A stretch of DNA of 64,000 nt, from assembly GCA_036417435.1 (NCBI GenBank), contig CM070900.1:114863315-114927314 (forward strand), read 5' to 3'. This document shows positions 56,035 to 60,647 of this stretch, piece by piece. The translations under genes were made by a program, and so were the position numbers. The DNA comes from Inia geoffrensis (Eukaryota > Chordata > Mammalia > Artiodactyla > Iniidae). Every line of letters begins with the position of its first letter. The first letter of the stretch is position 1. The notes beneath the pieces were generated by a model, which had not been told where the DNA came from, did not search any database, and was given only the letters and a program-made list of their open reading frames with translations.

Positions 56035-59000
56035 TAAGTTGTAAATCTTAAATATATATAATTTTTGTCAATTATACCTCAATAAAGCTAAAAGAATTTT
56101 TTTAAAAGACCATCGATATAAGGACTAAAGTATTTCTTTAACAGAACACAGAGAAGACAATACTAAGCGGAGCTGAGATGCCCTATGAAGTATACTACAT
56201 ACCAAACTAAAGACAAAATAAATGTCAGGGCAAGAGAACTATAACTTGCCCAATAAAAGCGTTTGAGAAAGAAGAAATCATCTTCTTGCAGTTAGCAAAG
56301 AAAACTCTGCTAACTGCAAAACAGCCAAAATTAATTGAATTCCATTAGCCAAGTTTTCTGGGGTTTGGGAGAAAAAGTATGTACAAATTACTGAAGACTT
56401 CACCCTTAGTACAGGTCTTATTAGGAATAAGAGGAAAATCAAGAAAGCTAATATTAAATTTAAAGAAAAAGATTCTTTGGGAAAACAAATGTTGAAGGAT
56501 ATAAAATACTTCCTGAGAAGTACAGCTGAGAAATTATGAGCATTCACTTAATATGAATATTGGTGATAATACGACTAGGCAACAGTTATTGAGGGTTACT
56601 ACGTATGTTCCATGTACTATACGTGACACTTAAAATTCTGCCATCAATCCTCAGAGTGGCCCGGCCCAGCAGATATTATCTCTCCCTTACAAATAAGGAA
56701 ACTGAGGTCAGGAAAGACTGAGTCTCCCAAGGCCACATATTTAGAAGGTCAATTTAAACCCAGTTCTGCCCAGTTTCAAATTCCAGGTTTTTTGTTTTGT
56801 TTTGTTTTGTTTGCCAGTACCACACTGGTTCTCATTTGGAGAAAAAAAATATTAAAATTGAAATGACATAGACATATAATATTTTTACAATTTTGGTGGT
56901 GTTCAATGAACACAGACAGGAGGATTTAAAATGTGTAAGAAACATAATTTTAAATATATATGATTAAAACCTATAACTTAAAATAAATAATACAAATGAA
57001 GCCTATGACAAATATAAGGTACAAGAGAAATCAATATGACAGCTATTTAAGTGTCAGGCTTTAGTGAAATACTTTAATTCACAGAAATTTAAAGGCTAAA
57101 AAGCCATCAATGCTTCTTTTCCTTGTTTAGTAAGTTCCAGGTACAGTACCAAGTCCCTTCAAAACCCCCAAGAGGACTGTGTCTGTTTTATGAGCATAAA
57201 TAATGCTTCAAAAGGATTAAGTGATTTACCTGGTAGTCCTCAGGACTGAATGCTGTCAGTGATACTGTTCTATATTCTGCCATAACCCTCCCCAGGAGCC
57301 CTTGAGCACGGACGACCAGCAACCTAACTTCTCCATCTTCCTCCTGCACGGTGATGTGTGGAACACTGCTTGCAGGCAGGGTCATTGTGTCCTCAGGCTG
57401 GGGAGGCAGCCCAGTGGAGAACTGCAGCAAGCCTGGCAGATACAAAGAGAAGCAGGGCATTCTTGCCCCAATTATCTGTGGAAGAATCTTTTATTCACTT
57501 GAAACAATCTTACACAATTATTTTGATCACCAGGATAAAATTCAGAGGGCTCTCATTTAGAAAAGACTTGAGTGAAGATTTGACTAACATGCTTTTGACA
57601 GAATATGTTAGTAAGTTTTCAGGATGTTAAAAATTAAAATGCTAATTTTCCTTGTCTCTACTCAAAGAAAGCTTTTTTTAATGGAAACATCAATAAAAAG
57701 AATAGTGATAGAGTTTTAAAATATTATTATCAAATATTACTCATATTTGACTCTCTAGAATTCATCCTTAAATTTATAGAACAAAACTAATGGCACCCTA
57801 AAGGATTTGCAACATGCTTTTTTGAAAATTTAAGCACGAAAATCAGAGTTGAAGAACTTCCCAGGTTTCCTTCACAGATCTTTTATTGGATGGTCTTGCT
57901 TTATTCCTACAAAAGAACTATTACTTTTCAATGCAGAAAACAGTCTCAACTTATTTTGACAGACATCTCTGATAGTTTCCCAATTAAGAAAATTATCACT
58001 TTTCAGCATAAGACAAAAAGAAACTAATATAAACAGACAGTGATAACGCTACTTCTTGAAGTTAAATAAAATATAAATTACAAAGTATTCCAATTAGGTG
58101 TTAACATATCACAGTAGGACAATTTTCAAAATTAAAAAAAATCTGATTACCATGAATAAAAATACTTTTTTCATTTAAAATAATCCTGCATTTAAAAATA
58201 CTTTTCAAAATATATTACTAAACTTTAGAAATCGATCCTTATATTTTTTTCACAAGCACTGTCCCTCAAAATGGCAGCTTAGAAGTTCCAAGAGCTTGGA
58301 AGTTAGAGAATCCGAAGGAGTTCTACTTCAATCATTTGCAGAAGTCCCTTAAACCCTTAGAGAGATCAAGTACACCCAGAGAAGAGAGGATTATTCTTGC
58401 AAAAGGGCTTGGTTACCATATGGATGATCACTAGCTTTGATGGTGATATCTGTTGTTTCCTTTTCAGGGTCTATGCTTGCACCACTGGTGGGAGTTGAAC
58501 CTAGTTTCCCATCTCCAGGAATCGCAGAAACCAATGTCACACGGAAATACTCATTAAGCTCCGGAATATCATCATCAAGGACATAAATGTTCAGGACCTA
58601 TAAATATAAAAATCCAAAGGCATTAAGCAATGAGGCATGTAGAAATTATTTGCCACTTATCAGAAGAAAATAAAGCAGCCAAACAAAGTTACTTTTTAAC
58701 ATGACAGATTTCTACACAAACTTAGACATAAAAATAGAGAGCAAGAGAGAAAGAAAGAGAGAGATCTGAGAAATTAATTCCTTAATAATGGGTGCTGAAG
58801 AGTAATAATTTCTGTAAAAAATATCCTATTCATGTATTAATATCATACCATATACTATACATTGATATATCAATATAGTATCATATATTCTTTGTACCAA
58901 AGACAGTGGTATTACCAACCTCATGTATAGGGTTCCTGGTTAAGGAACTGCACATTATCTTATAGAATGTGGTAAGGCAATAGGAAAGGACAATGTATCC

Positions 59001-60589
59001 ATGTCTAGTTCTGGCCTAAGGAAAACCTGACATACCTAGCAGCTGCATGCTAGAAAACAGATCCACAATAAATGCTAGAAAACAGATCCACCATGAGCCC
59101 TATAAGTCTGGCATACACAAACTGCTCAAAAAACATTAGGAAAGGAAGTAGCAATAACTCAGCCATACTCTACAATATATGTCAAAATTTGAAGTGAAAA
59201 AAACCATCCTCCTTCTTTTATTAACTGAACAAGGATGTTTTGACATCTACAATGTGCCAGGGCTAGAAATGGCCCCAGTCGCTAAGAGACTCACTGTCTT
59301 CTGTAGGAGAGAGATCTGTGGAAAAACATTTAAAATGCAATGCAAAAATGTCATAATAGAGTTATGTACAAAGTAAACTGAGAACAAAACAATCAACTCT
59401 ATCTGGTAAAGGTTTTACAAGAGACAAGTCTGAAGCAAGTCTTAATGAATTAGTTGTAGTTATGAGTAATAATGACGAAGGACATTCCAAGTAAAAGAAA
59501 CAACAGCATGAAAGAATAAGACATCTGGGTAACTACAGTTAGACCACTAAGGCTGGAGTGGGAGAGAAGTCTGGACAGATAAACAGGAGTCAAGACCATA
59601 AGGACCGTTCATGCTATCATTAAAAAAATGAACTTCATTCCATAGAGAGTAAAGGAAAATGGAAGAATCATAAGCACGGACTGACAAAATGAGAATTCCA
59701 TTTTAGAATCAATACCATGGCAGAATGTAAACAGAGTGGACAGAGCAAGAAAGGACACAAGGTGCTGAGTCAGGAGGTGACTGACCAGAATTAATGAGGT
59801 ACTGATCTAATTCAGTGACAATGGAGATGAGGAAAAATGGATGGATTTTCATTTGTTCTGGAAATAGAAGACCAAGGCCTTAAAGACTCAGCATAGGGAG
59901 TGAGGGACAGGAAGGAATGATGTATGATTTCCTGGTTTCTTCCAGAAAAGAGGGTGACAACAGTCTGAAAACAAACTGTAACTCCAAATGCAATCTCCAA
60001 AACACTAGTCATTAGGCCTAAAAGCATTTGAAGAACTTTTTTTTTTAATGTAGGCCCAAGACAGAATCTGAATTTGGTTTTAATGTTCACTTTAATCAAA
60101 ATTTTAATTAATAAAGTAATACATGGCATGGCCAATGTGCTCAAAGTATAAAAATGACACGTCTACCCAAATCTTGTCATTATTTTTGAACTGAAGGGAA
60201 CAATAGCGGTCTGAAGATTTAAAATATCTTGCCCCTAGAAAGTAAGCTGACAAATGTTGCTATGAAAAGCAATACCAAAACATCAAGATGTACATTAAAA
60301 ATGAAGCAATTAATATTTTTAAAGTATTGAAGCATACCAAAGTACTCGCTCAATTCAATTAGTGAAATGAAGAGTTTGAAACTGAAGACCCTATCAAGGT
60401 ATAAATGTATCTCACATGGTGACTCAGTACACAAAACAGTATTTACCTTTACTATATGTTATACACTCTGCTATTTTCTATTCTCTTTTGAAAATCTTCC
60501 TCATAACTCACTAAATTGATTTCATAACTAATGGGCCATTTAAAAACACTTGAAAAACACATTTCCAGTATACATTCCTGTACTGCAGC

Positions 60590-60647
<58 letters not shown>

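Larger units (their letters stand above)
54862..56105 (+). pseudogene. Second L1 3' fragment, split by a SINE
   Basis: It starts anew at GGACCTGAATAGACATTTCTC, a region already present in the preceding L1 copy, so this is a second insertion. It carries a GGAA-rich tract and ends CAATTATACCTCAATAAAGCTAAAA past the SINE at 55805-56029. It is non-coding in practice. Confidence 0.85.
49698..57229. other. Intron C-D, 7.5 kb, transposon-dense
   Basis: It carries a SINE (50482-50705), Tigger1 (51181-52625), two L1 pieces (52735-54850 and 54862-56105), two SINEs inside them, and a MIR (56555-56790). No exon was found. Confidence 0.75.
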
